A stretch of DNA of 43,648 nt from JAVBRU01 sp031547595 (lineage in GTDB: Bacteria > Bacillota > Clostridia > Christensenellales > Aristaeellaceae). Shown here piece after piece: positions 1-7,046 of the stretch (positions are counted from its first letter, which is position 1; every line of letters starts with the position of its first letter). The DNA is taken from the NCBI GenBank assembly GCA_031547595.1, contig JAVBRU010000078.1, positions 1 through 43,648 of the forward strand, in the 5' to 3' direction. Made by a program: the position numbers and the translations under genes. Below the pieces are notes generated by a model. It was given only the letters and a program-made list of their open reading frames with translations, was not told the DNA's origin and made no database searches.

Positions 1-72
1 GTTCCCATTGAGCACTTTATTTGCGTAGACTCGTTCTTCTTCACTCAACCTCACCACGTATTTCTTGTTCAT
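1..72 (-). CDS. IS630-like transposase, N-terminal fragment cut by window edge
   Basis: Only the first 24 codons are present, beginning MNKKYVVRLSEEER and leaving the window at base 1. This N-terminus resembles the helix-turn-helix start of IS630-family transposases (short basic stretch, then V-R-L-[ST]-E-E-E-R). A GGAGGG ribosome binding site at about 80-85 favours the ATG at 72; the ATG at 78 lies only one base from it. A perfect-looking promoter precedes the gene. The family assignment rests on a very short stretch, so the rest of the gene beyond the window would be needed to confirm it. Confidence 0.55.
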   Translation of the reverse strand, partial: MNKKYVVRLSEEERVYANKVLNGN

Positions 73-103
73 TCGCATACCCTCCGTTCCCTCTCTTGGG
101 TAT

Positions 104-132
104 ACTATAAAACTAATCTGTAATTGTGTCAA
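104..132 (-). promoter_or_regulatory. Promoter of the IS630-like transposase
   Basis: On the minus strand a TTGACA box (127-132) and a TATAGT box (104-109) are separated by exactly 17 bp. It points at the transposase start at 72 and lies beside, not inside, the palindromic element at 147-291. Confidence 0.7.
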
Positions 133-146
133 GTCACTAGAGCTAA

Positions 147-291
147 TTTCTAAAACATAGTGCACAGATTTGCGAGAGATTTTGTCGCCTCGCTAAATCG
201 AAGAAGCGCAGCGTAGCAGCGCTACGCTAAGCGGATGAGATGACGCAAGGCGGCATAATATCCGCAAAGATGGGTGCTAGGTTTGATGAAA
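147..291. repeat. Palindromic MITE-like element, family C copy 1
   Basis: The outer about 40 bases of each side are imperfect inverted copies (TTTCTAAAACA...TTTGCGA against TTTCATCAAAC...TTTGCGG). The core runs from CCTCGCTAA at 188 to GACGCAAGG at 242 and holds the palindrome GCGTAGC-AGC-GCTACGC at 211-227. A second copy at 25874-26096 keeps the same core with identical 54-bp spacing between these landmarks. The right edge lies about 6 bp past the pheS stop codon. There is no coding capacity, so mobilisation would have to be in trans. Confidence 0.65.
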
Positions 292-297
292 GTGCTC

Positions 298-1326
298 TTA
301 TCGGAACTGCTTGAGGAAGCGCAGATCGCCCTCGTACAACAGCCGCAAATCTTTAATGCCATAGCGCAGCATGGTGATGCGCTCGATGCCAATGCCAAAG
401 GCAAAGCCGGAATACTTGGTGCTGTCTATGCCGCACATTTCCAGCACCTTGGGGTTGACCATGCCGCAGCCCAGCACCTCGATCCAGCCCGTGCCCTTGC
501 ACACGCGACAGCCCTTGCCCCGGCAGTTGAAGCAGGTCAGGTCCACCTCGGCGCTCGGCTCCGTGAAGGGGAAGAAGGAGGGGCGGAAGCGCGTTTGCAT
601 GTCATCGCCATACAGGCGCTTGGCAAAGGCGTCCAGCGTGCCGCGAAGGTCGCCCATGGTCACATGCTCGTCAATCACCAGGCCCTCGATCTGGTGAAAC
701 ACCGGGCTGTGCGTGGCGTCCATTTCATCGGCGCGGAACACACGCCCGGGGCATACGATGCGGATGGGGGGCCTCCGGGTGGTCATGGTACGCGCCTGCA
801 CAGGGCTTGTGTGGGTGCGCAGCACGATGTTGTCGTCAATATAGAAGGTGTCCTGCGCATCACGCGCCGGGTGGTTCTTGGGGATATTGAGCAGCTCAAA
901 ATTGAAATGATCCAGCTCAATCTCCGGGCCTTCGACCACCTCAAAGCCAAGCCCCACAAAGCAGTCCACCACCTCGCGCAGCACCAGCTGCATGGGGTGC
1001 GCAGAGCCAATCTCCGGCAGCGCCACAGGCAAAGTGACGTCAATGGCCTCTTTTTTTAGCTGCTCTTCTTTTTCGCGGGCGGTAATCACCGCCTGTTTTT
1101 CCTCGATCAGAGCGGTCAATTCTTCCCGCGCCTGATTAATGTACTGCCCAAACACAGGCCGCTCCTCTGGCGCCAATTGCCCCATGCCGCGCAGCAGCGC
1201 GGTCAGCGAGCCTTTTTTGCCCAGCACCTTCACCCGAAGCGCGTCCAGCATGGGCGAATCGTGAATGGCTTGCAAGTCACTGCGTACCTCTTGACCAATG
1301 GCACTGAGGCTATCCCGAATATCCAT
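298..1326 (-). CDS. pheS: Phenylalanine-tRNA ligase alpha subunit
   Basis: The 342-residue product is a full-length alpha subunit of the cytoplasmic alpha2-beta2 enzyme that charges tRNA-Phe. Visible class II synthetase landmarks are the motif 2 region (FRADEMDATHSPVFHQ, around residue 195-212) and the motif 3 region GFAFGIGIERITML near the C-terminus. The N-terminal part is the coiled-coil tRNA-binding arm. The start at 1326 (MDIRDSL) is chosen because GGAGGG lies 6-7 bases upstream; an in-frame ATG further upstream sits inside the leader terminator. It is transcribed behind a T-box leader. pheT, normally the next gene in the operon, is not present in the 297 bases left in the window; a palindromic element and an insertion-sequence end lie there instead. 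Confidence 0.97.
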   Translation of the reverse strand: MDIRDSLSAIGQEVRSDLQAIHDSPMLDALRVKVLGKKGSLTALLRGMGQLAPEERPVFGQYINQAREELTALIEEKQAVITAREKEEQLKKEAIDVTLPVALPEIGSAHPMQLVLREVVDCFVGLGFEVVEGPEIELDHFNFELLNIPKNHPARDAQDTFYIDDNIVLRTHTSPVQARTMTTRRPPIRIVCPGRVFRADEMDATHSPVFHQIEGLVIDEHVTMGDLRGTLDAFAKRLYGDDMQTRFRPSFFPFTEPSAEVDLTCFNCRGKGCRVCKGTGWIEVLGCGMVNPKVLEMCGIDSTKYSGFAFGIGIERITMLRYGIKDLRLLYEGDLRFLKQFR

Positions 1327-1341
1327 GTCATTCCCTCCATA

Positions 1342-1372
1342 TAAAAACGCCGCCATGTAAATACATGGGGCG
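1342..1372 (-). terminator. T-box-controlled intrinsic terminator
   Basis: Reading on the minus strand, CGCC(C)CATGTA pairs with TACATGGCGGCG around a TT loop, with one bulged base, and is followed by TTTTTAT. It overlaps the end of the T-box sequence, as expected for a terminator that competes with the antiterminator. Confidence 0.85.
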
Positions 1373-1577
1373 TGTTACCGCTGTACCACCCAATTTCAAC
1401 ACGGCAAAGCCGTGTCCTTTGAACCCCTTAACGCGGGAAACGGCACGGCTTACTGTCAGTTCAGCCCTGCAGCTTGGGAGCGAATGACCCGCGCGCTTCG
1501 AGGGCAGCTTGCAGCCTGTGGCTTGCCCCTCTCTGACGTCGCGCTGGAAGCGGGTGTTGTTCTCCGTCGCAGCCGAT
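1342..1577 (-). promoter_or_regulatory. T-box leader of pheS
   Basis: Between the promoter and pheS the minus strand carries the T-box signature GGGTGGTACAGCGG (about 1371-1392, reading toward pheS), which forms the antiterminator that binds the uncharged tRNA acceptor end. It is followed at once by a terminator. Upstream the leader can fold into a long Stem I with purine-rich AGAGAG. A TTC triplet (in CATTCG) could be the phenylalanine specifier, but I could not fold the specifier loop reliably. Known T-box logic predicts read-through when tRNA-Phe is uncharged. This explains the 343-bp space before pheS. Confidence 0.88.
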
Positions 1578-1582
1578 GCGCT

Positions 1583-1611
1583 ATTTTACCACGTTCCGGC
1601 GGCACTGTCAA
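1583..1611 (-). promoter_or_regulatory. pheS promoter
   Basis: TTGACA (1606-1611) and TAAAAT (1583-1588) are spaced by exactly 17 bp on the minus strand. The predicted transcript start near 1576 gives a leader of about 250 bases that contains the T-box. Confidence 0.85.
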
Positions 1612-1669
1612 CCGGAAATGGCATGGGAGGCTTATGTGCCCATACATTCTTCCTGGCCCTGCCGATACT

Positions 1670-2932
1670 TCAATTTTCCCTGCCATCAAACAGTGCGATC
1701 GCATCCGCGGGGAAATACGACCAGATCAGTTGGGTGTCATTGTATTCCTCCATCCACTCATACATCAGGCAATTTGCCCATCCGGTGGATTTTTCATCCT
1801 CTGAAATGCGATATTTTATGCTGCCATCCGGCATGACATAATGCAGAACGACCACCCTTGTACCGACAGGATAAGTATGGTCATAAAAGATTTCAAAAGA
1901 AGCATCTTCATAGCTGGGCTGATCGCTGGTCAGTACACCCCAGCGATACATGGCATCGCCATAGGGCAGCACATCGGCTGTGTCCATGTATCCAATCCAC
2001 CCTTCACCCTCGATGCCGACACAGACCAGCAGGCGATTTTCCACCAAGCCCCAAACCAGAATTTCCGCCTCATTGCTGACAACGGCGGCAGCATATGTAC
2101 CCTGCACTGACGCATACAGCGGTGCACAATCTGAAATAGCATACGTTGTAGGCTCGGTGTACAGGCTCGTGCTCTCATAATAAACATCCAAATCCTGCTC
2201 ATGAATATAGCCTGCCAAATCCCCAACACGCACGCGCACCCAGCCTGGCACAAGGGGAGCGGTATACACCTTGAACACCGTTGCACCGCTGTACAGCGTG
2301 GCAATGGTGGCACTGTTGTCATCCGGCAAGGCTTTCAGTGCTGCTACGGTCTGGTTGCTTGCTGTGCCGATGCACTGAGAATATACCGAAATGTTCACAT
2401 CATCTGCCCGCGCATAGCCATATTGCATAGAGCCATCCGTTTCATCAAATACACTCACGTGCAGCCAACCGTCCGGCAACGCACCCAAAAAGCTCGGTCG
2501 GATAGGGTTTTCCCAATAATAATACGGCAACACGATTTCAATCATCACCTTGGCATCCAGCGATGGCTGAAAGTATATAGGAAAGACACCTTCGTCGTTG
2601 CCGCGCAGCGTGACATATCCATTCACCCACTGGATACGCATATTGGTGTCCGTATCCTGCAATAATTTTGTGGGCAAGAAGCCTGTGATGTCGCCAATGC
2701 GCACCTGCGTATAATCGCCCACAGTGCCCAGCGCCTCATGCACCGTATAATTAAAATAAATCCCCACGACCTCGCTGTCCGCCTCGGGTGCCCAGCGCAT
2801 CGGCGTGATTTCATAGTCCCACATCAGGTCATTGTCCATGTATAGCTCCACGAAGTGTGTATCCTGGGCAGAGCCGCATGCCATGCACAGCATCAGGCAA
2901 AAACTCAAAATAGCAAGGCGCATATACCGCAT
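1670..2932 (-). CDS. Secreted or lipid-anchored protein with SH3-like repeats
   Basis: A 420-residue protein beginning with a hydrophobic export signal (MRYMRLAILSFCLMLCMACGSA). The Cys at residue 19 sits in a weak lipobox-like context (C-M-A-C), so lipoprotein processing is possible but not clear. The mature part contains several modules of the bacterial SH3 type, each with a tryptophan or valine strand followed by V-R-[VI]-G-D-x-x-G-[FY]: for example YTQVRIGDITGFLPTK and WVRVRVGDLAGYIHEQ. Such modules commonly bind peptidoglycan or other wall partners. The start at 2932 has AAAGGGG seven bases upstream; a TATACT -10 lies at 2958-2963 with a poor -35. I cannot name a specific function. Confidence 0.75.
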   Translation of the reverse strand: MRYMRLAILSFCLMLCMACGSAQDTHFVELYMDNDLMWDYEITPMRWAPEADSEVVGIYFNYTVHEALGTVGDYTQVRIGDITGFLPTKLLQDTDTNMRIQWVNGYVTLRGNDEGVFPIYFQPSLDAKVMIEIVLPYYYWENPIRPSFLGALPDGWLHVSVFDETDGSMQYGYARADDVNISVYSQCIGTASNQTVAALKALPDDNSATIATLYSGATVFKVYTAPLVPGWVRVRVGDLAGYIHEQDLDVYYESTSLYTEPTTYAISDCAPLYASVQGTYAAAVVSNEAEILVWGLVENRLLVCVGIEGEGWIGYMDTADVLPYGDAMYRWGVLTSDQPSYEDASFEIFYDHTYPVGTRVVVLHYVMPDGSIKYRISEDEKSTGWANCLMYEWMEEYNDTQLIWSYFPADAIALFDGREN

Positions 2933-2996
2933 AAAAGCACCCCTTTTCACTGATACCAGTATAACGGAAATCCTGCTAAATTTCATCCATATCTTA

Positions 2997-3156
2997 GGGT
3001 GTGTTTCAAAAGTCAGGGACGTGCAGCTTCGAGGGAATAAAGCGTCAGTTCAAGGCGGAAAACCGTCGGAATAGCATCGCTATTTCAAGGTTTGACAACG
3101 CAGAAATGGTGCTTTTACACACCGAAGATGCATGTTAAGAGTTTTGAAACACGCCC
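2997..3156. repeat. 160-bp MITE-like element flanked by TA (family A)
   Basis: The ends match as inverted repeats over about 20 of 22 bases: CTTAGGGTGTGTTTCAAAA at 2993-3011 against its complement at 3142-3160. A TA dinucleotide flanks each side (2995-2996 and 3157-3158), as left by IS630/Tc1-type insertion. The interior has no open reading frame and carries the small palindrome AATAGCATCGCTATT. With the SH3-protein promoter region and the yghZ-like promoter it accounts for the 308-bp gap between genes at 2933-3240. Confidence 0.7.
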
Positions 3157-3177
3157 TAAGCTACTTGCCTCATCACC

Positions 3178-3206
3178 TTGAACAATGACAGCGGATATGC
3201 TATACT
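3178..3206 (+). promoter_or_regulatory. Promoter of the aldo/keto reductase gene
   Basis: TTGAAC (3178-3183) and TATACT (3201-3206) are 17 bp apart, and a TGC extension precedes the -10. It lies just outside the right end of the 160-bp element. Confidence 0.75.
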
Positions 3207-3240
3207 GGCAACACACTGATGGATGTTGGAGGAAGCAAAA

Positions 3241-4227
3241 ATGTATCAGGCAAATGAAGGCCGTTACCAGCGCATGACATACAACCGCTTTGGCAACAGC
3301 GGGCTCAAGCTGCCCCAGGTATCGCTTGGCTTGTGGCACAACTTTGGCGGGGTGGATAAATTCGAAACCATGCGTGCCATGTGCCGCACCGCCTTTGACA
3401 ACGGCATCACGCACTTTGACCTTGCCAACAACTATGGCCCCCCGCCCGGCAGCGCGGAGGAGAACTTCGGCCTCTTGCTCAAACAGGATTTGATGCCCTA
3501 CCGGGACGAGCTGATCATCTCCACCAAGGCGGGCTACCTGATGTGGGACGGCCCGTATGGCGAGTGGGGCTCGCGCAAGTATCTGATCGCCAGCATCGAT
3601 CAGAGCCTCAAGCGCATGGGTTTAGAGTATGTGGACATTTTCTATAGCCACCGGTTCGATCCCGAAACGCCGCTGGAAGAGACCATGCTGGCGCTGGACC
3701 AGATTGTGCGCAGCGGCAAGGCGCTGTATGTTGGCATTTCCAACTATAATGCAGAGCAGACCGCCCGCGCGGCAAAGATTTTGCACGAGCTGAAGTGCCC
3801 GTTTGTGATCAACCAGATCCGCTATTCCATGCTGGACCGTTGGATTGAGCGGGACAACCTGCCCACAGCAGCAGCCGAGAATGGCATCGGGCTTATCGCC
3901 TTCTGTCCGCTGGCGCAAGGGCTGCTCACCGATAAATACCTTCAGGGCATCCCGGAGGACAGCCGCATCCGCCGCGACGGGCGCTTCCTCAAGGAAAGCG
4001 CACTGAGCGAAAAAACCCTGAACCAGCTGTTTGCTTTGAATGATATTGCCAAACAGCGCGGGCAAAAGCTGTCTCAGCTGGCACTGTCCTGGACGCTGCG
4101 GCAGGGCGGCGTGCAAAGCGCGCTGATTGGTGCATCCCGTCCGGAGCAGATTTTGGAGAATATTACGCTGAACACGGCATTTACTGAGGATGAGTTGAAA
4201 GCGATTGAGGACGTGCTGGCAAAGTGA
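3241..4227 (+). CDS. yghZ: Aldo/keto reductase, YghZ (L-glyceraldehyde 3-phosphate reductase) type
   Basis: A 328-residue NADPH-dependent TIM-barrel oxidoreductase, closely similar to E. coli YghZ from the N-terminus (GLWHNFGG) through HFDLANNYGPPPGSAEENFG to the C-terminal ALIGASRPEQ cofactor-binding segment. The catalytic tetrad is visible as D60, Y65, K96 and H137. YghZ-type enzymes reduce L-glyceraldehyde 3-phosphate and methylglyoxal-like aldehydes; the substrate here is inferred. The start at 3241 has GGAGG eight bases upstream; an in-frame start 18 bases earlier would overlap that site. It is a single-gene transcription unit that converges on thiT. Confidence 0.92.
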   Translation: MYQANEGRYQRMTYNRFGNSGLKLPQVSLGLWHNFGGVDKFETMRAMCRTAFDNGITHFDLANNYGPPPGSAEENFGLLLKQDLMPYRDELIISTKAGYLMWDGPYGEWGSRKYLIASIDQSLKRMGLEYVDIFYSHRFDPETPLEETMLALDQIVRSGKALYVGISNYNAEQTARAAKILHELKCPFVINQIRYSMLDRWIERDNLPTAAAENGIGLIAFCPLAQGLLTDKYLQGIPEDSRIRRDGRFLKESALSEKTLNQLFALNDIAKQRGQKLSQLALSWTLRQGGVQSALIGASRPEQILENITLNTAFTEDELKAIEDVLAK

Positions 4228-4230
4228 GGA

Positions 4231-4410
4231 GGACGTTAGGGGCTGCTCGCCCCTAAAACCCCAGGCAGGGGGATGATCCCCCTGCACCCGCACAGGCAAG
4301 CGGTTAACCCATCGGAGCACACAAGTATTTCCATTATCTATCCCCAAACCGAGGTGCAGGAGATGAAATCTCCTGCCGGGGTTCTGGGGCGAGGAGCCCC
4401 AGCGTTCCCC
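4231..4410. repeat. Double-hairpin inverted element, family B copy 1
   Basis: Each arm (4231-4289 and 4351-4410) contains two GC-rich hairpins. The right arm, read in reverse complement (GGAACGCTGGGGCTCCTCGC...), matches the left arm (GGACGTTAGGGGCTGCTCGC...), so the whole is a long imperfect inverted repeat with an unrelated centre. It fills the 3'-to-3' space between the reductase gene and thiT. Another copy with the same plan is at 23815-24014. Confidence 0.7.
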
Positions 4411-4424
4411 GTTCTTCGTCCCCC

Positions 4425-5111
4425 CTACGCCTTCATCATTTTCATGACGGGCTTGGCCACAACGGTGGCGAGGAGAATGCAGATGATGGTGTCGGGGATC
4501 AGGTAGGTGCCGTTGTAGACAACGCTGGCCCACCATGCGGTATCCCAGAACAGGTAGCCCGCCAGGGTAGCGCTCAGCGCGCGCACCAGCGCGGCGATCA
4601 CCATCACGGCATACAACCCCCAGGCTTTGGGCAGCTTTTTGTACAGCCCGCACAGGCCAAGCGCCGCATAGGCCAGGGGATAATCCAACAGGAACTGAAA
4701 AACGCTGACGAACCAGCCGCCCTGTAAATACTGCAGCACGCCATAGGCCGCGCCCACCAGCACGCCGGGGCCTACGCCATAGCAGGCGGAGAACAGCATA
4801 ATGGGCAGCATGCTGGCCAGCGTGACGCTGCCACCCTGCGGCATGCGGTACAGGCGCACATAGCTGAGCACGAATGCCAGCGCGATGGACAACGCGGCGT
4901 AGGACAGCATCCTGGCATTCCACTTCTTCTGGGTTTTGCTGACGGTGAGCAGCCAGATGCCCAGCGCCACCAGCGCGGCGATGATAATCCAGGTGACGGC
5001 AGTAAATTCGCCAAACTTGGCAAACACCGTTTGCAGCCAGGACGGATCAGCGGCCTTTTGCACTTCGTCCGCTACTTCTTCGGCTCCTGCCGATGCAAGG
5101 AAAGGAAACAT
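4425..5111 (-). CDS. thiT: Energy-coupled thiamine transporter, substrate-binding subunit
   Basis: A 228-residue membrane protein with about six to seven hydrophobic segments and the ThiT signature RLYRMPQGGSVTLASMLPIMLFS around residue 105-128, followed by GPGVLVGAAYGVLQ. ThiT is the S-component that binds thiamine and uses the shared ECF ATPase module, which is encoded elsewhere. The N-terminal about 60 residues, with a first hydrophobic helix, are longer than in typical ThiT. The start at 5111 has AAGGAGG eight bases upstream. Expression is under a TPP riboswitch, which strongly supports the thiamine assignment. Confidence 0.95.
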   Translation of the reverse strand: MFPFLASAGAEEVADEVQKAADPSWLQTVFAKFGEFTAVTWIIIAALVALGIWLLTVSKTQKKWNARMLSYAALSIALAFVLSYVRLYRMPQGGSVTLASMLPIMLFSACYGVGPGVLVGAAYGVLQYLQGGWFVSVFQFLLDYPLAYAALGLCGLYKKLPKAWGLYAVMVIAALVRALSATLAGYLFWDTAWWASVVYNGTYLIPDTIICILLATVVAKPVMKMMKA

Positions 5112-5146
5112 AGGATCAACCTCCTTTTCTGTTACATCCGGCATAC

Positions 5147-5175
5147 AAAAACCCACATACCTTGCGGCATGTGGG
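5147..5175 (-). terminator. Riboswitch-controlled terminator of thiT
   Basis: On the minus strand CCCACATGCC pairs with GGTATGTGGG around a GCAA tetraloop, followed by TTTTTGT. It lies between the TPP aptamer and the thiT ribosome binding site, so it is the likely expression platform: terminator formation when TPP is bound. Confidence 0.88.
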
Positions 5176-5206
5176 AAACGGTATGGCATGGCCTAAAGTC
5201 CATGCG

Positions 5207-5284
5207 CCGCTTCCCTCCGGTAGGATGACCTACACAGGTTCTAAGGGTACTATCTCAGCCGCTTATTCAGCGACGCCCCCGCGG
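5207..5284 (-). ncRNA. TPP riboswitch (THI element)
   Basis: The conserved THI-box order is present on the minus strand: GGGGCG, then GGCTGAGA, TACCC, AACCTG, and finally CCTACCGGAGGGAAGC. The outer CCGC (5281-5284) and GCGG (5207-5210) can form P1. It precedes a terminator hairpin and thiT, so thiamine pyrophosphate should repress uptake of thiamine. Confidence 0.95.
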
Positions 5285-5339
5285 ATGCACGAGAGGATTA
5301 TACCATACACAATCAATATGTCAAGGAGCACAATAGCAG

Positions 5340-5924
5340 ATGGAACATCATTTTTTTGCCTACCTGAACCGCATGAAGCTGATCCAGCGCTGGGGCCTGA
5401 TGCGCAACACCACCCCTGAGAACGATATGGAGCACGCGCTGCAGACGGCCATGATCGCGCACGCCATCGCCGTGATTGGCAATGTGCGTTATGGCCGCGC
5501 GTATGATACCGAGCATATTATGGCGCTGGCCGTCTACCATGACGGCAGTGAGGTGATCACCGGCGATCTGCCCACGCCCGTCAAGCACAACAACCCCGCC
5601 ATCAAATTTGAATACAACAAGCTGGAGGAGGTTGCGGCAGAGAAGCTGCTCTCCATGCTGCCGGACGATCTTCGCCCGACCTTCGTGCCCCTCATCCGGC
5701 ATGACGAGAGCACCGAGGATTGGCGCATCGTGAAGGCTGCAGACTCTATCAGTGCCTATATCAAGTGCATTGATGAGAAGAAAGCGGGCAATCTGGAATT
5801 TGAGAGCGCACGAAAGAGCGTCAAAAAGAAAATCGACGGCATCAAGCTGCCCGAGGTGCAAGATTTTATGAGCGAGTTTGTGCCGGGCTTTTCCATGACG
5901 CTGGACGAGATTTCTGAGGACTGA
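5340..5924 (+). CDS. yfbR: 5'-deoxynucleotidase, HD-domain YfbR family
   Basis: A 194-residue HD-domain phosphohydrolase colinear with E. coli YfbR, which dephosphorylates deoxyribonucleoside 5'-monophosphates. Metal ligands are recognisable as H32 (DMEH), H67-D68 (YHDGSE) and the Asp in KAADSISAYIKC near residue 136; the loop GDLPTPVKH is typical of the family. It is followed after one base by a dUTPase-like gene, so the two probably act together on deoxynucleotide pools, one removing dUTP and the other converting dUMP/dNMPs to nucleosides. AAGGAG lies 11 bases before the ATG. Confidence 0.92.
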   Translation: MEHHFFAYLNRMKLIQRWGLMRNTTPENDMEHALQTAMIAHAIAVIGNVRYGRAYDTEHIMALAVYHDGSEVITGDLPTPVKHNNPAIKFEYNKLEEVAAEKLLSMLPDDLRPTFVPLIRHDESTEDWRIVKAADSISAYIKCIDEKKAGNLEFESARKSVKKKIDGIKLPEVQDFMSEFVPGFSMTLDEISED

Positions 5925-5925
5925 T

Positions 5926-6351
5926 ATGGAAATATTGATACGCTATCATGCGGATATCGAGCCTTTGGAAAAGCTGCCGCAGGGGGATTGGATCGACCTG
6001 CGCGCCGCCGAACATGTGGTGATGAAGGCCGGGGAGTACCGCCTGATTTCGCTGGGCATCGCAATCAAGCTGCCTGCGGGCTATGAGGCGCATGTGGTGC
6101 CGCGCAGCTCCACTTTCAAGCGCTGGGGCATCTTGCAGGTCAACTCCTGCGGCGTGATTGACGAGAGCTATTGCGGGGATAACGATATTTTGCATTTCCC
6201 CGCCCTCGCCATGCGCGATACCGAAATTAATATCAACGACCGCATTTGCCAGTTCCGCATGGTGGAAAAAATGCCGCCAGTCACGCTGCGCACGGTGGGG
6301 CGGCTGGAGGATGCAGGCCGCGGCGGGTTCGGCTCCACAGGGCATCAATAA
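5926..6351 (+). CDS. dut: dUTP diphosphatase-like protein
   Basis: A 141-residue trimeric-dUTPase-family protein. Recognisable family motifs in order are DLRAAE (motif 1), PRSST (motif 2), GVIDESYCGDN (motif 3, with the uracil-sensing beta hairpin), RICQFRMVE (motif 4) and the P-loop-like GRGGFGSTG at the C-terminus (motif 5). The expected reaction is dUTP to dUMP plus pyrophosphate. The ATG overlaps the end of yfbR (TGATATG), indicating translational coupling. Motif 1 is slightly divergent from the common AGYDL form, so substrate preference is inferred. Confidence 0.88.
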   Translation: MEILIRYHADIEPLEKLPQGDWIDLRAAEHVVMKAGEYRLISLGIAIKLPAGYEAHVVPRSSTFKRWGILQVNSCGVIDESYCGDNDILHFPALAMRDTEININDRICQFRMVEKMPPVTLRTVGRLEDAGRGGFGSTGHQ

Positions 6352-6354
6352 CAC

Positions 6355-7032
6355 TTACCCCAGGAACAGCCCAGTCAGCGACATGGGCTCCACATACTCG
6401 CCGTCCTTATACGCGCGCATGTTGCCGCCGGAGATTTCGTCAATCAGCACCACACGGCCATCCACGCGGCCAAATTCCAGCTTGATGTCATACAGCTCAA
6501 TGCCCTTTTTCGCAAGCTCGTCCTTCACAATGCCGCAGATGCGCTGGGTCATGGCCTTCAGCTGGTCATACTCGGCAGCGGTCAGGATGCCCAGCATATC
6601 CAGGGCATCGCGGGTGATGGGCGGGTCGTTGCGCGCGTCATCCTTGAGGGTGACTTCCACAAACGCGTCCAGCTCCTGGCCGTCGGTGCAATACATGCCA
6701 TAGCGGCGCAGGAAGCTGCCCACCGCGCGGTAGCGGCAAATGACCTCAATGCCCTTCCCAAACGCTGTGGCGGGCTTAACGGTCATGGTCGCGTTATCAA
6801 GATCAGCGCTGATGAAGTGGGTTTCTACGCCTGCGGCTTCGATCTTCTGGAAAAAATACTCCGTCAGGCGAAGTCCGGCCTTGCCCACGCCTTCAATGGA
6901 CAGGCCAACGGTGTTGGCGCCGGGGTCGAACACGCCATTTTCGCCCGTCACGTCATCCTTGAACTTGAGCAGGTAGTTGCCGTTTGTAAGGGCGAAGACA
7001 TCCTTGGTTTTGCCTTGATAGACCAGCTGCAT
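6355..7032 (-). CDS. purC: SAICAR synthetase (purine biosynthesis)
   Basis: A 225-residue protein matching the short clostridial PurC form: YQGKTKDVFAL at the N-terminus, KFKDDVTGENGVFDPGANTVGL, the CAIR/aspartate region CRYRAVGSFLRRY, and EFGRVDGRVVLIDEISGGNMR at the end. It joins aspartate to CAIR using ATP. It is the second gene of a pair with fprA (14-bp gap), not part of a pur operon. AAGGAGGG lies eight bases before the ATG. Only three bases separate its stop from that of the convergent dut gene. Confidence 0.94.
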   Translation of the reverse strand: MQLVYQGKTKDVFALTNGNYLLKFKDDVTGENGVFDPGANTVGLSIEGVGKAGLRLTEYFFQKIEAAGVETHFISADLDNATMTVKPATAFGKGIEVICRYRAVGSFLRRYGMYCTDGQELDAFVEVTLKDDARNDPPITRDALDMLGILTAAEYDQLKAMTQRICGIVKDELAKKGIELYDIKLEFGRVDGRVVLIDEISGGNMRAYKDGEYVEPMSLTGLFLG

Positions 7033-7046
7033 GGGTTGTTCCCTCC

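Noticed and set aside
274..1059. Long plus-strand open frame opposite pheS
   Set aside because: It is the mirror frame of the pheS coding sequence, rich in Ala/His/Gly, with no ribosome binding site or family resemblance.
1412..1804. Plus-strand open frames in the pheS leader
   Set aside because: The stretch is explained by the T-box leader, its promoter and the end of the SH3-repeat gene; the frames have no recognisable protein features.
5340..6351. yfbR-dut pair as a prophage remnant
   Set aside because: No phage structural, integrase or replication genes are nearby, and base composition is like that of the neighbours.
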